From contig NZ_CP050191.1 in NCBI RefSeq assembly GCF_011745145.1, positions 895,991 to 959,990 on the forward strand: 64,000 nucleotides of DNA, read 5' to 3'. Source of the DNA: Mycobacterium sp. DL440 (GTDB taxonomy: Bacteria; Actinomycetota; Actinomycetes; Mycobacteriales; Mycobacteriaceae). Positions 31,409 to 40,648 of the stretch are shown in pieces. The number at the start of each line of letters is the position of its first letter. Within the stretch, counting starts at the first letter, position 1. The notes beneath the pieces are model-generated. The model was not told the origin of the DNA. It did no database searches and was given only the letters and a program-made list of their open reading frames with translations. The translations under genes were made by a program, and so were the position numbers.

Positions 31409-33016
31409 GTGTCCAACGATGGTATGTGGGGTGTGCTCCCCGACGTCCTGGATCGTGCGTGCGCTTACTACGGCGAGCGCACCGCGATCCTGGACGCGGC
31501 GTCTGGCGCGAGTGTTACCTATAACGAGCTGGGCCGGTGGCGCAATCGGATCGCCAATGCGCTGATCGGCGTTGGTGTACAGAAGGGTGATCGAATCGGG
31601 CTGCTGATGCCCAACTGCCTGGAGTTCATCCCAATTCAGCAGGCCGTGTGGGCGGCTGGGGCGGTGCTGGTGCAGATGCCGACCCGGGCCGCGGCCGAAG
31701 GATTCAAGTCAAATCTGGAACAGACCGACGCGACGACGTTGCTGTATCACGCCAAGTTCGAGGACGCCGTCGCCGCGATCCGGGGGCAGTTGCCGAAGCT
31801 GCAGACCCTGATCCGAGTGGGCACCGCGTCAGGCGACCCCAAGGTTGAGGCACTGGACTTTTCGACCCTGGTGGCCGCCCAGAGCTCACAGCGTCCACAG
31901 GTCGATATCGCCGAGCACGACGAGGCCTATGTGCTGTTCACATCGGGGAGCACAGGTGAGCCGAAAGGCGTGGTCAATTCTCACTTCACGTGGAGCCACT
32001 ACAGCATTTCGGCGGGGTTGGAGATCGGCGATATCCGGTTCGGCGAAGTGTTCGCCCACGGCGCACCGCTGACGCATTTCACGCAGATCTTCGTGATGCC
32101 GACCTTCATCCGCGGTGGCACCAACGTGATGCTTCCCGGGTTGGAACCGGAATCGCTGCTCGCCTACATAGAGCGATACCGTGTCACCGCGGCCGCATTG
32201 GTGCCCACCATCATCTATCTGTTGCTCGATCACCCCCGCCGAAGCGAGTTCGACGTGAGTTCGCTGCAGACCGTGGTCTATGCGGGATCCCCGATCACCC
32301 CCGAGCGGTTGCGTCAGGCGCTAGAGGTCTTCGGGCCGATCTTCATTCAGACCTATGCGGGCACCGAACCCGGCTACATCGCGTGTCTGCGCAAACACGA
32401 GCACGTCCAGCGTGACGGCGAATCCACAGGCCAATGGACCGCTCGTCTCGGAGCCGCGGGCCGACCGATGTTTCAGGTCAACGTAGCGATTCAGGACGAC
32501 AACGACACGATACTGCCGGTCGGCGAGGTCGGTGAGATCTGCTCACGCCAGCTTGGCCAAATGCTGGGCTACCTCGATCCGGCACGCAACGCCGAGACGC
32601 TGCGGGACGGGTGGGTGCATACCGGAGACGTGGGCTACCTCGACACCGACGGGTACCTCTACCTCGTCGACCGCAAAAAGGACATGGTGGTCAGCGGCGG
32701 GTTCAATGTGTTCCCACGTCAGGTCGAGGATGTTCTGGCCACCCACATGGCGGTGGCCCAGGCGGCGGTGATCGGGGTGCCTGACGAGAAGTGGGGTGAG
32801 GCCGTGATGGCCGTGGTGGTCGCCCGCGCGGGTGAGATCACCGGGCCGGCATTGGAATCAGAACTCATCAGGCACGTCAAGGCTGCGCTGGGCAGCATCC
32901 CTGCTCCCAAGACCATTCTTTTTGCCGACAGCCTCCCGCTGAACCCAGCAGGCAAGGTCGACAAGAAGGCTATTCGTAAACCCTACTGGCGCAGCAAATC
33001 CCGTCAGGTCGGCTAG
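31409..33016 (+). CDS. Acyl-CoA synthetase (AMP-forming)
   Basis: A 535-residue class I adenylate-forming CoA ligase, start GTG 31409 just after the SnoaL stop. Motifs: the P-loop-like FTSGSTGEPKGV at residues 177-188, IQTYAGTEPG in the active-site region, HTGDVGYLDTDGYLYLVDRKKDMVVSGG, and the C-terminal LNPAGKVDKKAIR with the catalytic Lys. It activates the acid that the downstream aldehyde dehydrogenase could supply, so the operon probably runs aldehyde to acid to acyl-CoA. Confidence 0.9.
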   Translation: MSNDGMWGVLPDVLDRACAYYGERTAILDAASGASVTYNELGRWRNRIANALIGVGVQKGDRIGLLMPNCLEFIPIQQAVWAAGAVLVQMPTRAAAEGFKSNLEQTDATTLLYHAKFEDAVAAIRGQLPKLQTLIRVGTASGDPKVEALDFSTLVAAQSSQRPQVDIAEHDEAYVLFTSGSTGEPKGVVNSHFTWSHYSISAGLEIGDIRFGEVFAHGAPLTHFTQIFVMPTFIRGGTNVMLPGLEPESLLAYIERYRVTAAALVPTIIYLLLDHPRRSEFDVSSLQTVVYAGSPITPERLRQALEVFGPIFIQTYAGTEPGYIACLRKHEHVQRDGESTGQWTARLGAAGRPMFQVNVAIQDDNDTILPVGEVGEICSRQLGQMLGYLDPARNAETLRDGWVHTGDVGYLDTDGYLYLVDRKKDMVVSGGFNVFPRQVEDVLATHMAVAQAAVIGVPDEKWGEAVMAVVVARAGEITGPALESELIRHVKAALGSIPAPKTILFADSLPLNPAGKVDKKAIRKPYWRSKSRQVG

Positions 33017-33032
33017 AGAAAGGACGCTCGCG

Positions 33033-34535
33033 ATGTCAGAGCACTACTCAATGTACATCGAGGGCAAGTGGGTCGACACCGACGAGGTGTATGAGATCTG
33101 CAGCCCGGCAACAGAAGAACTGGTCGCCACTGTCGCCAAAGGAAGCACTGAGCTGGTCGACACCGCGGTGAACGCGGCCAAGGGGGCCTTCGTCGAAGGG
33201 ACGTGGCGCCGAACCCCGCCCGCGCAGCGGGCGGCGATCATCAACACCGTCGCCGAAAGACTGGGCGCTCGCGCTGAGGAACTCGCAGCCCTGCAGACCC
33301 GCGAGAACGGGGCCACGATCCGCATCACCAGCGCATTGCACGTGGGGTTGTCGGTTGCCCAGATGCAGTATCTGGCGGCGGTCGCGCAGAACTATGAGTG
33401 GGAGACGGCCGGGCCGGCGATCGCACCGATTGCCGCCGACGGTGTGGTGGTGCGCGAGCCTCTCGGTGTGGTAGCTGCGATCGTGCCATGGAACATCCCG
33501 ATGCTGACCACGGTGTGGAAGATCGCGCCGGCCTTGGTCGCCGGTAATTCGGTGGTGCTCAAACCCGATGAGCACGCGCCGTTGCTGGCACTGGAGCTGG
33601 CCCGCGAGTTCGACGCTGTGGGATTGCCCCCCGGAGTGTTCAATGTCGTTACCGGGGACGGTGAGTCGGCCGGTGCGCACCTGTCCGGGCATCCCGATGT
33701 GCGCAAGGTGGCGTTCACCGGTTCGACGGCGGTGGGCAAGAGCATTCTGCGTCAGTCGGCGGACTCGGTGCGTCGGGTCACCCTGGAACTCGGCGGCAAG
33801 GGCGCGAACATCATCCTTGATGACGCCGACATCGACATGGCCGTCGACGGCGCCCTGTTCGCGTGCATGGCCAACAACGGCGAGGCGTGTGAGGCGGGCA
33901 CCCGATTGCTCGTCCCGGCGTCACGACGCGATGAGATAGTGGAGAAGCTGCTGGCGCGGGCATCGACATTGCGCGTCGGTGATCCACTGGACCCTGCGAC
34001 CCACATCGGGCCGATCATCTCGCAGACCCAACGCGACCGAATCCTCGACTACTTCCGGATCGCGGCCGAGGAGGGCGCCACCGCCGCTATCGGCGGCAAG
34101 GCTCCTTCGGGACCGGGCTTCGACAAGGGCTACTGGATCGAGCCCACCATCTTCGTCGACGTGACCAACGACATGAGAATCGCCCGTGAAGAGGTGTTCG
34201 GTCCGGTTCTGGTCGTGATGACCTACGACACTGACGAGCAGGCACTCGCGATTGCCAACGACACCAATTACGGCCTGTCGGCCGGCGTTTGGGGCAGTGA
34301 CGAACGAGCGGCCGGCCTGGCGCGCCGGTTGGAGGCCGGCATGGTGTGGGTGAACAACTGGCACATCATCCACCCCGCCTATCCGTTCGGTGGGTACAAG
34401 GAGAGCGGTCTGGGCCGTGAAGGAGGGCCGAACGCGATCGACGAATACGTCGAGGAGAAGTTCATCGCATTCGATCGTTCCGGGGGAATCGAGAACAAGG
34501 CGTTCGCCATCGTGATCGATCCCGCAGAGAAGTGA
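33033..34535 (+). CDS. NAD(P)-dependent aldehyde dehydrogenase
   Basis: A 500-residue ALDH of the betaine-aldehyde/vanillin type. VPWNIPMLTTVWKIAPALVAGN holds the active-site Asn, LELGGKGANI the general base Glu252, and NGEACEAGTR the nucleophile Cys286. NPHI-like C-terminal residues are replaced by HIIHPAYPFGGYKESGLGREGG, a usual ending. AAAGGA precedes ATG 33033. It oxidises an aldehyde to a carboxylic acid, which fits the CoA ligase upstream. Confidence 0.92.
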   Translation: MSEHYSMYIEGKWVDTDEVYEICSPATEELVATVAKGSTELVDTAVNAAKGAFVEGTWRRTPPAQRAAIINTVAERLGARAEELAALQTRENGATIRITSALHVGLSVAQMQYLAAVAQNYEWETAGPAIAPIAADGVVVREPLGVVAAIVPWNIPMLTTVWKIAPALVAGNSVVLKPDEHAPLLALELAREFDAVGLPPGVFNVVTGDGESAGAHLSGHPDVRKVAFTGSTAVGKSILRQSADSVRRVTLELGGKGANIILDDADIDMAVDGALFACMANNGEACEAGTRLLVPASRRDEIVEKLLARASTLRVGDPLDPATHIGPIISQTQRDRILDYFRIAAEEGATAAIGGKAPSGPGFDKGYWIEPTIFVDVTNDMRIAREEVFGPVLVVMTYDTDEQALAIANDTNYGLSAGVWGSDERAAGLARRLEAGMVWVNNWHIIHPAYPFGGYKESGLGREGGPNAIDEYVEEKFIAFDRSGGIENKAFAIVIDPAEK

Positions 34536-34561
34536 GTTGACGCGGTAACGAGGAGAAGCTG

Positions 34562-35011
34562 ATGACGATGGCGACTGCAACGCGCGACATGGCCGGATGC
34601 CCGGGCACATCGAGGCGGCCCTTGCGATTCGGTGTGGTATCTGAGAAAGGGTTGTGGACCAACGGATCTGATGAGTTAGTCCGCATCCGCGCGGTGGACC
34701 TGCGGGATTTGACGCACAAGGCGGCTGCGGCCCGCGAGGATTGTCCGCGTGCTGTGGTCGTCGTCGACATCAACGTGCTGATCGCCGGCGATGCCCGAAC
34801 AGCGCGCGCTGCGATCAGCGATTCGGGGTGTCAGCGCGGTGACACGATGACCTATGTGGGTACCCCGGCCGGATTGTCCGGGCTCATCGCCGATATCTAC
34901 GCACTGGGCATTGCCGACGGCGCAATTCTGCTGCCAGTCGACAGCGAGGGCGTTGTGGAGCTGATCCGCGACGTCGTTGTTCCCGAGTTGCAGACAATGT
35001 CGGCGGCATGA
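34562..35011 (+). CDS. Short luciferase-like (LLM) domain protein
   Basis: A 149-residue protein, less than half the usual LLM length. [21 protein letters not shown] and [29 protein letters not shown], ending VVPELQTMS, match the C-terminal third of nitrilotriacetate/alkanesulfonate monooxygenase-type LLM proteins, while the barrel and substrate domain are absent. GAGGAG precedes ATG 34562 and it overlaps the flavin reductase start by 4 nt, so it looks expressed rather than decayed. It could be a scaffold or regulatory subunit; that is a guess. Confidence 0.6.
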   Translation: MTMATATRDMAGCPGTSRRPLRFGVVSEKGLWTNGSDELVRIRAVDLRDLTHKAAAAREDCPRAVVVVDINVLIAGDARTARAAISDSGCQRGDTMTYVGTPAGLSGLIADIYALGIADGAILLPVDSEGVVELIRDVVVPELQTMSAA

Positions 35012-35502
35012 TGGTCAGCGCTGAACAGTATCGTGCCGCGCTTCGGCGCCATCCCGCTGGTGTCGCCATCGTGACTATGATGTCAGCGGGCGGGCCCGTC
35101 GGTTTCACCGCGACGTCGTTTGCCTCCCTGTCGTTAAATCCACCGTTGGTGTCGTTCAACATCACCCATACCTCTTCGAGTTTCGAGGCCATGCGGGCGG
35201 CCGATACATTGGTCATTCATCTGCCCGGTGCCGGTCAGGTCGAACTGGCGCAACGGTTTTCACGATCGGCCGAGCAGCGATTCTCCGATAGGTCGCTGTG
35301 GCATCTGCTGCCGACCGGCGAACCCGTACTGGATGGGGTGCCGACCTGGCTGCGGGTCCGAGTGGACCGACTCATCGCCGCCGGTGACTCCACGCTGGTC
35401 GTCGGCGCGGTCGCCCAGATTCATTGTGAGGATTCCCCAGCGCGCCCGGAGCCGTTGCTGTATCACGACGGCGCCTACCTATGCACTCAACCGCTCATCT
35501 GA
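35008..35502 (+). CDS. Flavin reductase (HpaC/HsaB-like)
   Basis: A 164-residue flavin reductase domain: [14 protein letters not shown], then [22 protein letters not shown], and [17 protein letters not shown]. These enzymes make reduced FMN or FAD with NAD(P)H for a partner monooxygenase, such as HsaB for HsaA in steroid catabolism. The partner could be the ACAD-fold protein at 28935 or a luciferase-like protein. It is the last gene of the operon and ends 18 bp before the convergent LuxR gene. Confidence 0.87.
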   Translation: MMVSAEQYRAALRRHPAGVAIVTMMSAGGPVGFTATSFASLSLNPPLVSFNITHTSSSFEAMRAADTLVIHLPGAGQVELAQRFSRSAEQRFSDRSLWHLLPTGEPVLDGVPTWLRVRVDRLIAAGDSTLVVGAVAQIHCEDSPARPEPLLYHDGAYLCTQPLI

Positions 35503-35520
35503 CGGGCCGGTGTTGCTGGC

Positions 35521-36711
35521 TCAGGTGTTCTGCAGGGCCCAGGCGATGGCTTGGGCGCGGTTGACTGCCCCGTACTTGCGCAGAATGTGCTTGACGTGGG
35601 ACTTCACGGTCCCTTCGGTGATCACCAACTGGTCGGCGATCTCGTGGTTGCTGGCACCGGTCATCATGAGCCGCAGCACTTCGGATTCGCGTTCGGTCAG
35701 TTCCACCCGGTGCGGCGCGTGGCCCCCGGGGGCTGCGTCGAGGTCATCGCCGCTTGCCCAGTCGTCATTGGACCAAGCGGCGGCGTCGATACCCAGGTCG
35801 CACAAATCGTCGATCTGGTCGACGGTGTTGATCAGCAAATCCCTGATGTTGTCGCGCTGTTGGCGCAGGTTCTCCATGAGTGCGGCACGTTGGTAGATAT
35901 GGCTGAAGCCGTCGGCGAAGGCCCACAACACATCCCGATCGGCCTCGTCGACGCGAGTGGTCTCGGGGTAATGGTCGATGTGCAGGAATCCCATCACATC
36001 GCTGCCCTGCACCAGTGGTGCGACAACATAGGAACGCGACTGGCCGGCTTGGACGATCAGCGGTCGATAAACCGGCGCATCGGCGGTGTCCTGGATCAGG
36101 GTGGGCTGCCGCCGCGACAGCGACACCGCCTCCGGGGTGGCCGGCATAAAGGGCACCGACTGGTTTTGCCACGCGTTGAACCAAGCTCGTTCAGCGACCT
36201 CGGTTCGATCCAGCAGGATCAGCGGCTTCCACCCTGCGGCGTCCACGGTGGAAAGAACTGCGCGTCGAAACCCTAGGCGGAAAACCAATTCGTGGCACGC
36301 GTTATCGACCAGAGCTGCCGTGGTCGGCATGGCGCGCAGCCTGTTGAGGCTCACTGCGCAGTCGGCCAGGCGCTGGCTGCGCACGCCGGTCTCGAACAGA
36401 TACCAGTCCATGGCCAACTGCTGCAGCCTCAATAGCAAGGTGTACAACTGTCGTTCGGTCTCGGTGTCCGAACTAGGCACCGCGCGCATACGCAGCGCAC
36501 ACAGCCTCGAGAAATCCGAGATCACCTCGCCAGCCTGTGCCGGAGAATCGGCTTCCAGTCCTGGCGGCCCCTCGATGCCCAAGACACCGACGACCTGTGC
36601 GCGCAGTGCTGAGAAGCGCTCGCTGAACTCGGCTTGTTTCGACGACCAGTCGGCGCGCCCTCGACCGGTGCCGGCTGCGCGTGAAGACTCGCCGCCGATG
36701 AGGACGCTCAT
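35521..36711 (-). CDS. GAF-like/LuxR-type transcriptional regulator, second of a tandem pair
   Basis: A 396-residue regulator with a C-terminal LuxR helix-turn-helix (LTERESEVLRLMMTGASNHEIADQLVITEGTVKSHVKHILRKYG, last ~65 residues) and a central GAF-like sensor (about residues 140-270: VVAPLVQGSDVMGFLHIDHY). There is no response-regulator receiver domain. ATG 36711 overlaps the stop of the upstream paralogue by 4 nt, so the two are co-translated. The start is confirmed by that overlap; the longer open frame 5' lies inside the neighbour. GAF-LuxR proteins in mycobacteria often sit next to catabolic operons, as here. Confidence 0.88.
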   Translation of the reverse strand: MSVLIGGESSRAAGTGRGRADWSSKQAEFSERFSALRAQVVGVLGIEGPPGLEADSPAQAGEVISDFSRLCALRMRAVPSSDTETERQLYTLLLRLQQLAMDWYLFETGVRSQRLADCAVSLNRLRAMPTTAALVDNACHELVFRLGFRRAVLSTVDAAGWKPLILLDRTEVAERAWFNAWQNQSVPFMPATPEAVSLSRRQPTLIQDTADAPVYRPLIVQAGQSRSYVVAPLVQGSDVMGFLHIDHYPETTRVDEADRDVLWAFADGFSHIYQRAALMENLRQQRDNIRDLLINTVDQIDDLCDLGIDAAAWSNDDWASGDDLDAAPGGHAPHRVELTERESEVLRLMMTGASNHEIADQLVITEGTVKSHVKHILRKYGAVNRAQAIAWALQNT

Positions 36712-37790
36712 CGGCGTGACCTGTTCACGCCGCGGGTCTCGCGCAGATAGTACGAGATGGCCGCGGCCCGGTTGGTGGCACCGAGTTTGTGCAGGATGTG
36801 CTTGACGTGCGATTTCACGGTGCTCTCCGCGACGGTCAGTTGGTCGGCCAACTGGGCGTTGGTCGCGCCGCTGGCCAACAATCCCAAGACCTCGCGCTCC
36901 CGGCTGGTCAATGTGGTCAACCGAGATGAGTCCCGCACCTCGGTGGTATGGGCGGGCTTGGTGTGGCGAACCCTGGGCGGCGGTGCGGATTCGGGTGCTT
37001 TGATCGATGTGGTGGCCGCGGCATTGGCGCGCAAGGGGATCGGGCTGGTCATGTCGGTGGTGGTCACCGATCCCACCGCCGCATCGCAAACTCCGAGGAC
37101 GTACTGGCGCTGACGCTCGATGCGTTCGACGAGTAGAGCGCGTTCGTAGGACAACCCCACACCGTCGGCGAACATCCGCAGCAGGTCGCGATGTGCTGCG
37201 GTCAACGGCCGGCCGTCGGTGGGACGGTCTGCGTGCAGCAATCCGATGACCACCGAACCAGCCACGACGGGGGCCACCACGTATTCGCTGGTCCGCATGC
37301 GTTCGACCAGAGGACGGTACACCCGAGCCTCATGGTCGACGTCCAGGATCAGGGCGGGTAACCGGCGACGCACCACTTCGGCCTCCACCAGCGGTGATGC
37401 CAGCGGAATCTGCAGGTCTTCGACCCGATCGGTGGGGTAGCACTCGATCTGCATGCTCACATGCCGCTGCCCGTCCACCCCGTATATGGCGTCGGGCGAC
37501 CATGTGGACCCGCGTACCTGGGAATACATCACCCGCTGGAATACCGCCGATTCGGCCAGTGCGCGGGGGGCGCACTCCAAAGTCGCGGCCGGGGAGGGCG
37601 CGTCTCTCACCGTTGCCAGGGATGCAAGTAGTGCGGTGAGGGCGGCCGATATCTGCTCGCCCGGTGAGGCGAGGTCGCGGTGTGGCGTGTAATCGGGCGC
37701 AATGGCCTGCTCGCTCAGCAACTTTGGGTCGTCGGTCGACGATGACCGCGACAGAAGCTCGGTGCCGATGGGGTGCTCCTTGGTCGTCAT
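36708..37790 (-). CDS. GAF-like/LuxR-type transcriptional regulator, first of a tandem pair
   Basis: A 360-residue paralogue of the downstream gene, with the same order: GAF-like domain (about residues 110-230: YVVAPVVAGSVVIGLLHADRPTDGRP) and LuxR helix-turn-helix (LTSREREVLGLLASGATNAQLADQL, then STVKSHVKHILHKLGATNRAAA). ATG 37790 follows two in-frame GTG codons at 37796 and 37793. It is divergent from the carboxylase operon, whose promoter holds a TTCACTAA half-site at 37812-37819 and a full dyad at 37943-37962. Confidence 0.88.
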   Translation of the reverse strand: MTTKEHPIGTELLSRSSSTDDPKLLSEQAIAPDYTPHRDLASPGEQISAALTALLASLATVRDAPSPAATLECAPRALAESAVFQRVMYSQVRGSTWSPDAIYGVDGQRHVSMQIECYPTDRVEDLQIPLASPLVEAEVVRRRLPALILDVDHEARVYRPLVERMRTSEYVVAPVVAGSVVIGLLHADRPTDGRPLTAAHRDLLRMFADGVGLSYERALLVERIERQRQYVLGVCDAAVGSVTTTDMTSPIPLRANAAATTSIKAPESAPPPRVRHTKPAHTTEVRDSSRLTTLTSREREVLGLLASGATNAQLADQLTVAESTVKSHVKHILHKLGATNRAAAISYYLRETRGVNRSRR

Positions 37791-37942
37791 CACCACGAAT
37801 GCGGTTCAGAATTCACTAACGTGCCCTCATCATTGGTGATCTGAATCACTTTGTCAAACCATTCCTGGCCTGCGTTATTGCCGCTGAACCGCAGTTGGTC
37901 GGCGATTTGGCGGTGCCGCGGTTGACAATGACGATCCGGTGC

Positions 37943-37962
37943 TAGTAAATCTCAATTCACTA
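37943..37962. promoter_or_regulatory. 20-bp dyad TAGT-N12-ACTA, copy A
   Basis: TAGTAAATCTCAATTCACTA lies 20 bp before the ATG of the nitronate monooxygenase-like gene. A second copy (39012-39031) has the same spacing and shares ATTCACTA, and a half-site sits by the LuxR promoter. Confidence 0.55.
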
Positions 37963-37982
37963 ATTCGGAGGTGAGGGATGAG

Positions 37983-38933
37983 ATGGACCCGTTGATGCGA
38001 CCTGCTGCCTGGCCTGGGGCTCTAGCGCTACCGGTGATCGCCGCGCCGATGACCAACGTGTCGGGACCGGAATTGGTGATCGCAGCCTGCCGCGCGGGGG
38101 TGATCGGGTCGTTCCCCACGCACAACGCGCCTTCACCGGCTGACCTCGACTCCTGGATGGGCCAGATCGCGTCGGAGATCTCCGGGGATGGGTGCGCACC
38201 GGTGGCGCCGAACCTGGTGGTGCACCGCAGCAATGCCCGTCTGCAGGCCGACCTGGACTGTCTTATCGGTCACCAGGTGAAACTGGTCATCACCAGCGTG
38301 GGCTCCCCGGCGCCGGTCGTGGAGCGACTGCACGCGGCCGGTGCCGAGGTCTACGCGGATGTGGCCAGCGTGCAGCATGCCTGGGCCGCGCTGGAGGCAG
38401 GCGCGGACGGACTGGTGCTGTTGACCGCGGGCGCGGGCGGACAGACCGGCTGGGCGAACCCCTTCGCTTTTGTGCGCGCTGTTCGCGAACGGTTCGACGG
38501 GCCACTGGTCCTTGCCGGCGGCATCGCAGACGGCCGCTCGATCCTCGCCGCCCAAACCGCTGGTGCCGACCTGGCCTACATCGGGACGCGGTTCATCGCC
38601 ACCGCAGAAAGCCGGGCCAGCGACGAATACCGCCGAGCGCTGGTCGCCTCGACACTCGACGATGTCCGGCTGTCCGACCGGGTGGGCGGGATACCGGCCA
38701 GCCTGCTGGCTGCATGGCTGGATCGCCAAGACGGCGAGTGCGGCGGCCGCGGTGACGGGTTTGCTCAAGATCAGTTGCTGTCCAATGCCGACGCGTGGAG
38801 CGCGGGCCACAGCGTCTTCGGCGTTCACGGCCTGACCACGGTCGACGAACTGGTCGCGGAGTTGGCCGGCCAGTACCGCCAAGCCAGGCGGGAACTGGCG
38901 GCCCTGTGCGCGGAGGGGCGGCCGGTGGGGTGA
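37983..38933 (+). CDS. Nitronate monooxygenase / NPD-family FMN protein
   Basis: A 316-residue FMN TIM-barrel of the 2-nitropropane dioxygenase family: LALPVIAAPMTNVSGPELVIAACRAGVIGSFP at the N-terminus, KLVITSVGSPAPVVERLHAAGAEV, the flavin-binding GADGLVLLTAGAGGQTGW, and LAGGIADGRSILAAQTAGADLAYIGTRFIA. Such proteins oxidise nitronates or, in other branches, act as enoyl reductases and quinone reductases. ATG 37983 has GAGGG 5 bp upstream; GTG 37971 is an alternative. It precedes the carboxylase operon by 116 bp. Confidence 0.87.
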   Translation: MDPLMRPAAWPGALALPVIAAPMTNVSGPELVIAACRAGVIGSFPTHNAPSPADLDSWMGQIASEISGDGCAPVAPNLVVHRSNARLQADLDCLIGHQVKLVITSVGSPAPVVERLHAAGAEVYADVASVQHAWAALEAGADGLVLLTAGAGGQTGWANPFAFVRAVRERFDGPLVLAGGIADGRSILAAQTAGADLAYIGTRFIATAESRASDEYRRALVASTLDDVRLSDRVGGIPASLLAAWLDRQDGECGGRGDGFAQDQLLSNADAWSAGHSVFGVHGLTTVDELVAELAGQYRQARRELAALCAEGRPVG

Positions 38934-39011
38934 ATGCCTCGTTCGAACGGCCTTTGTCACCTATTGGGGGTGTTTCGCCGGCATCCCCATTGTGATCAGC
39001 GCCAACGCACT

Positions 39012-39031
39012 TAGTGTATTGGCATTCACTA
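39012..39031. promoter_or_regulatory. 20-bp dyad TAGT-N12-ACTA, copy B
   Basis: TAGTGTATTGGCATTCACTA has perfect TTAGTG/CACTAA arms when extended by one base and lies 18 bp before the carboxylase beta start codon. It matches copy A in spacing and in the right arm. Confidence 0.55.
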
Positions 39032-39049
39032 ACAACGTTAAGGACATCG

Positions 39050-40648
39050 ATGCCAGCCCTGTCATCGGAGATTGACACCGACTCCGACACCTTTGTCAGC
39101 AACTACGAAGTGCAGTCGGCAGCGGTCGCGGCGCTCAACGAGCAACTCCGAGCCGTGGCCGCCGGCGGCGGTGAGCGCTACGTCAAACGCCATCATGGCC
39201 GAGGCCGACTGTTGGCCCGTGAGCGCATCGAGTTGCTTCTCGACCGTGACGCGCCGTTCCTGGAACTGTCGTCGCTGGCGGCGTGGGGCACTCAGTTCAA
39301 CGTGGGTGCTGCGATCGTCACCGGCGTCGGGGTGGTCAGTGGTATCGAGTGCATGATCATCGCCCACGACCCGACTGTGCGCGGCGGCACCATGAACCCG
39401 TACACACTGCGTAAAAACCTGCGCGCGTTGGAGATCGCGAAAATCAACCGACTTCCGGTGCTCTACCTGGTGGAGTCCGGCGGTGCCGATCTGCCCACGC
39501 AGTCGGAGTTGTTCGTGCATGCCGGCCGGATTTTCCGGGACCTGACCGAGCTGTCGTCGATGGGTATTCCCAGCGTCGCCATGGTGTTCGGAAACTCCAC
39601 CGCCGGTGGCGCCTACGTGCCCGGCATGTGCGACTACGCCGTGCTGGTGGACAAGCAGGCCAAGGTATTCCTCGGCGGCCCGCCGCTGGTCAAGATGGCG
39701 ACCGGTGAGGACGCCGACGACGAATCCCTGGGCGGGGCAGACATGCACACTCGGGTCTCGGGACTCGGTGACCATTTCGCCGTCGACGAGGTCGACGCCA
39801 TTCGCATCGGCCGCGATATCGTCGCGCACCTGAATTGGCGCAAGCTGGGACCGGGACCGAGCACTCCGGCTGACGAGCCGCTCTACGACAGCGATGAGCT
39901 ACTCGGGATCGCCTCGGGTGACTCCCGAGTCCCGTTCGACCCCCGAGAGGTGATCGCCCGCATCGTCGACGGCAGCCGCTTCTCTGAGTACAAGCCCCGG
40001 TGGGGGACCAGCCTGGCCACCGGATGGGCATCGATCCACGGTTTCCCTGTCGGTATCCTGGCCAACACCCGAGGCGTCCTGTTCAGCGAAGAGTCAAAGA
40101 AGGCAACAGAATTCATTCTGCTGGCCAACCAGACCGACACACCTTTGATCTTCCTGCAGAACGTGACCGGCTTCATGGTGGGCACCGAGTACGAGCAGGG
40201 CGGCATCATCAAGGACGGCGCGAAGATGATCAACGCCGTCACCAACAGCACCGTCCCGCACATCACCATCAACATGGGTGGATCGTTCGGCGCCGGCAAC
40301 TACGGGATGTCGGGCCGGGCCTACGACCCGAGGTTCATGTTCAGCTGGGTCAACGCCAAACTCGCCGTCATGGGCGCCCAGCAACTCGCAGGTGTGCTCT
40401 CGATCGTGGGCAAGGCCGCCGCTCAGGCCGCCGGCCGGGAATTCGACCTGGAAGCCGACGCGAAGCGCACAGCAGAGATCGAAGAGCAGATCGAGCGCGA
40501 ATCGCACGCCTTCTTCATCTCCGCCCGCATCTATGACGACGGGGTGATCGACCCACGCGACACCCGATCTGTGCTCGGAATGGCCTTGTCCGCAGCACAT
40601 TCCAACGTGATTTCCGGACGCCGCGGCTTCGGCGTATTCAGGATGTGA
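39050..40648 (+). CDS. Acyl-CoA carboxylase beta (carboxyltransferase) subunit, MCC/GCC-like
   Basis: A 532-residue carboxyltransferase with the two crotonase-like halves: N-terminal ERYVKRHHGRGRLLARERIELLLD, TVRGGTMNPYTLRKNLRALEIA, FGNSTAGGAYVPGMCDYAVLV, and C-terminal LIFLQNVTGFMVGTEYEQGGIIKDGAKMINAV with INMGGSFGAGNYGMSGRAYDPRFMFSW. This is the 3-methylcrotonyl-CoA/geranyl-CoA carboxylase type rather than the propionyl/acetyl-CoA AccD type. It transfers CO2 from biotin to a 3-methyl-branched enoyl-CoA. AAGGA precedes ATG 39050. The AtuA gene downstream favours a terpenoid acyl-CoA, but leucine-type MCC is not excluded. Confidence 0.92.
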   Translation: MPALSSEIDTDSDTFVSNYEVQSAAVAALNEQLRAVAAGGGERYVKRHHGRGRLLARERIELLLDRDAPFLELSSLAAWGTQFNVGAAIVTGVGVVSGIECMIIAHDPTVRGGTMNPYTLRKNLRALEIAKINRLPVLYLVESGGADLPTQSELFVHAGRIFRDLTELSSMGIPSVAMVFGNSTAGGAYVPGMCDYAVLVDKQAKVFLGGPPLVKMATGEDADDESLGGADMHTRVSGLGDHFAVDEVDAIRIGRDIVAHLNWRKLGPGPSTPADEPLYDSDELLGIASGDSRVPFDPREVIARIVDGSRFSEYKPRWGTSLATGWASIHGFPVGILANTRGVLFSEESKKATEFILLANQTDTPLIFLQNVTGFMVGTEYEQGGIIKDGAKMINAVTNSTVPHITINMGGSFGAGNYGMSGRAYDPRFMFSWVNAKLAVMGAQQLAGVLSIVGKAAAQAAGREFDLEADAKRTAEIEEQIERESHAFFISARIYDDGVIDPRDTRSVLGMALSAAHSNVISGRRGFGVFRM

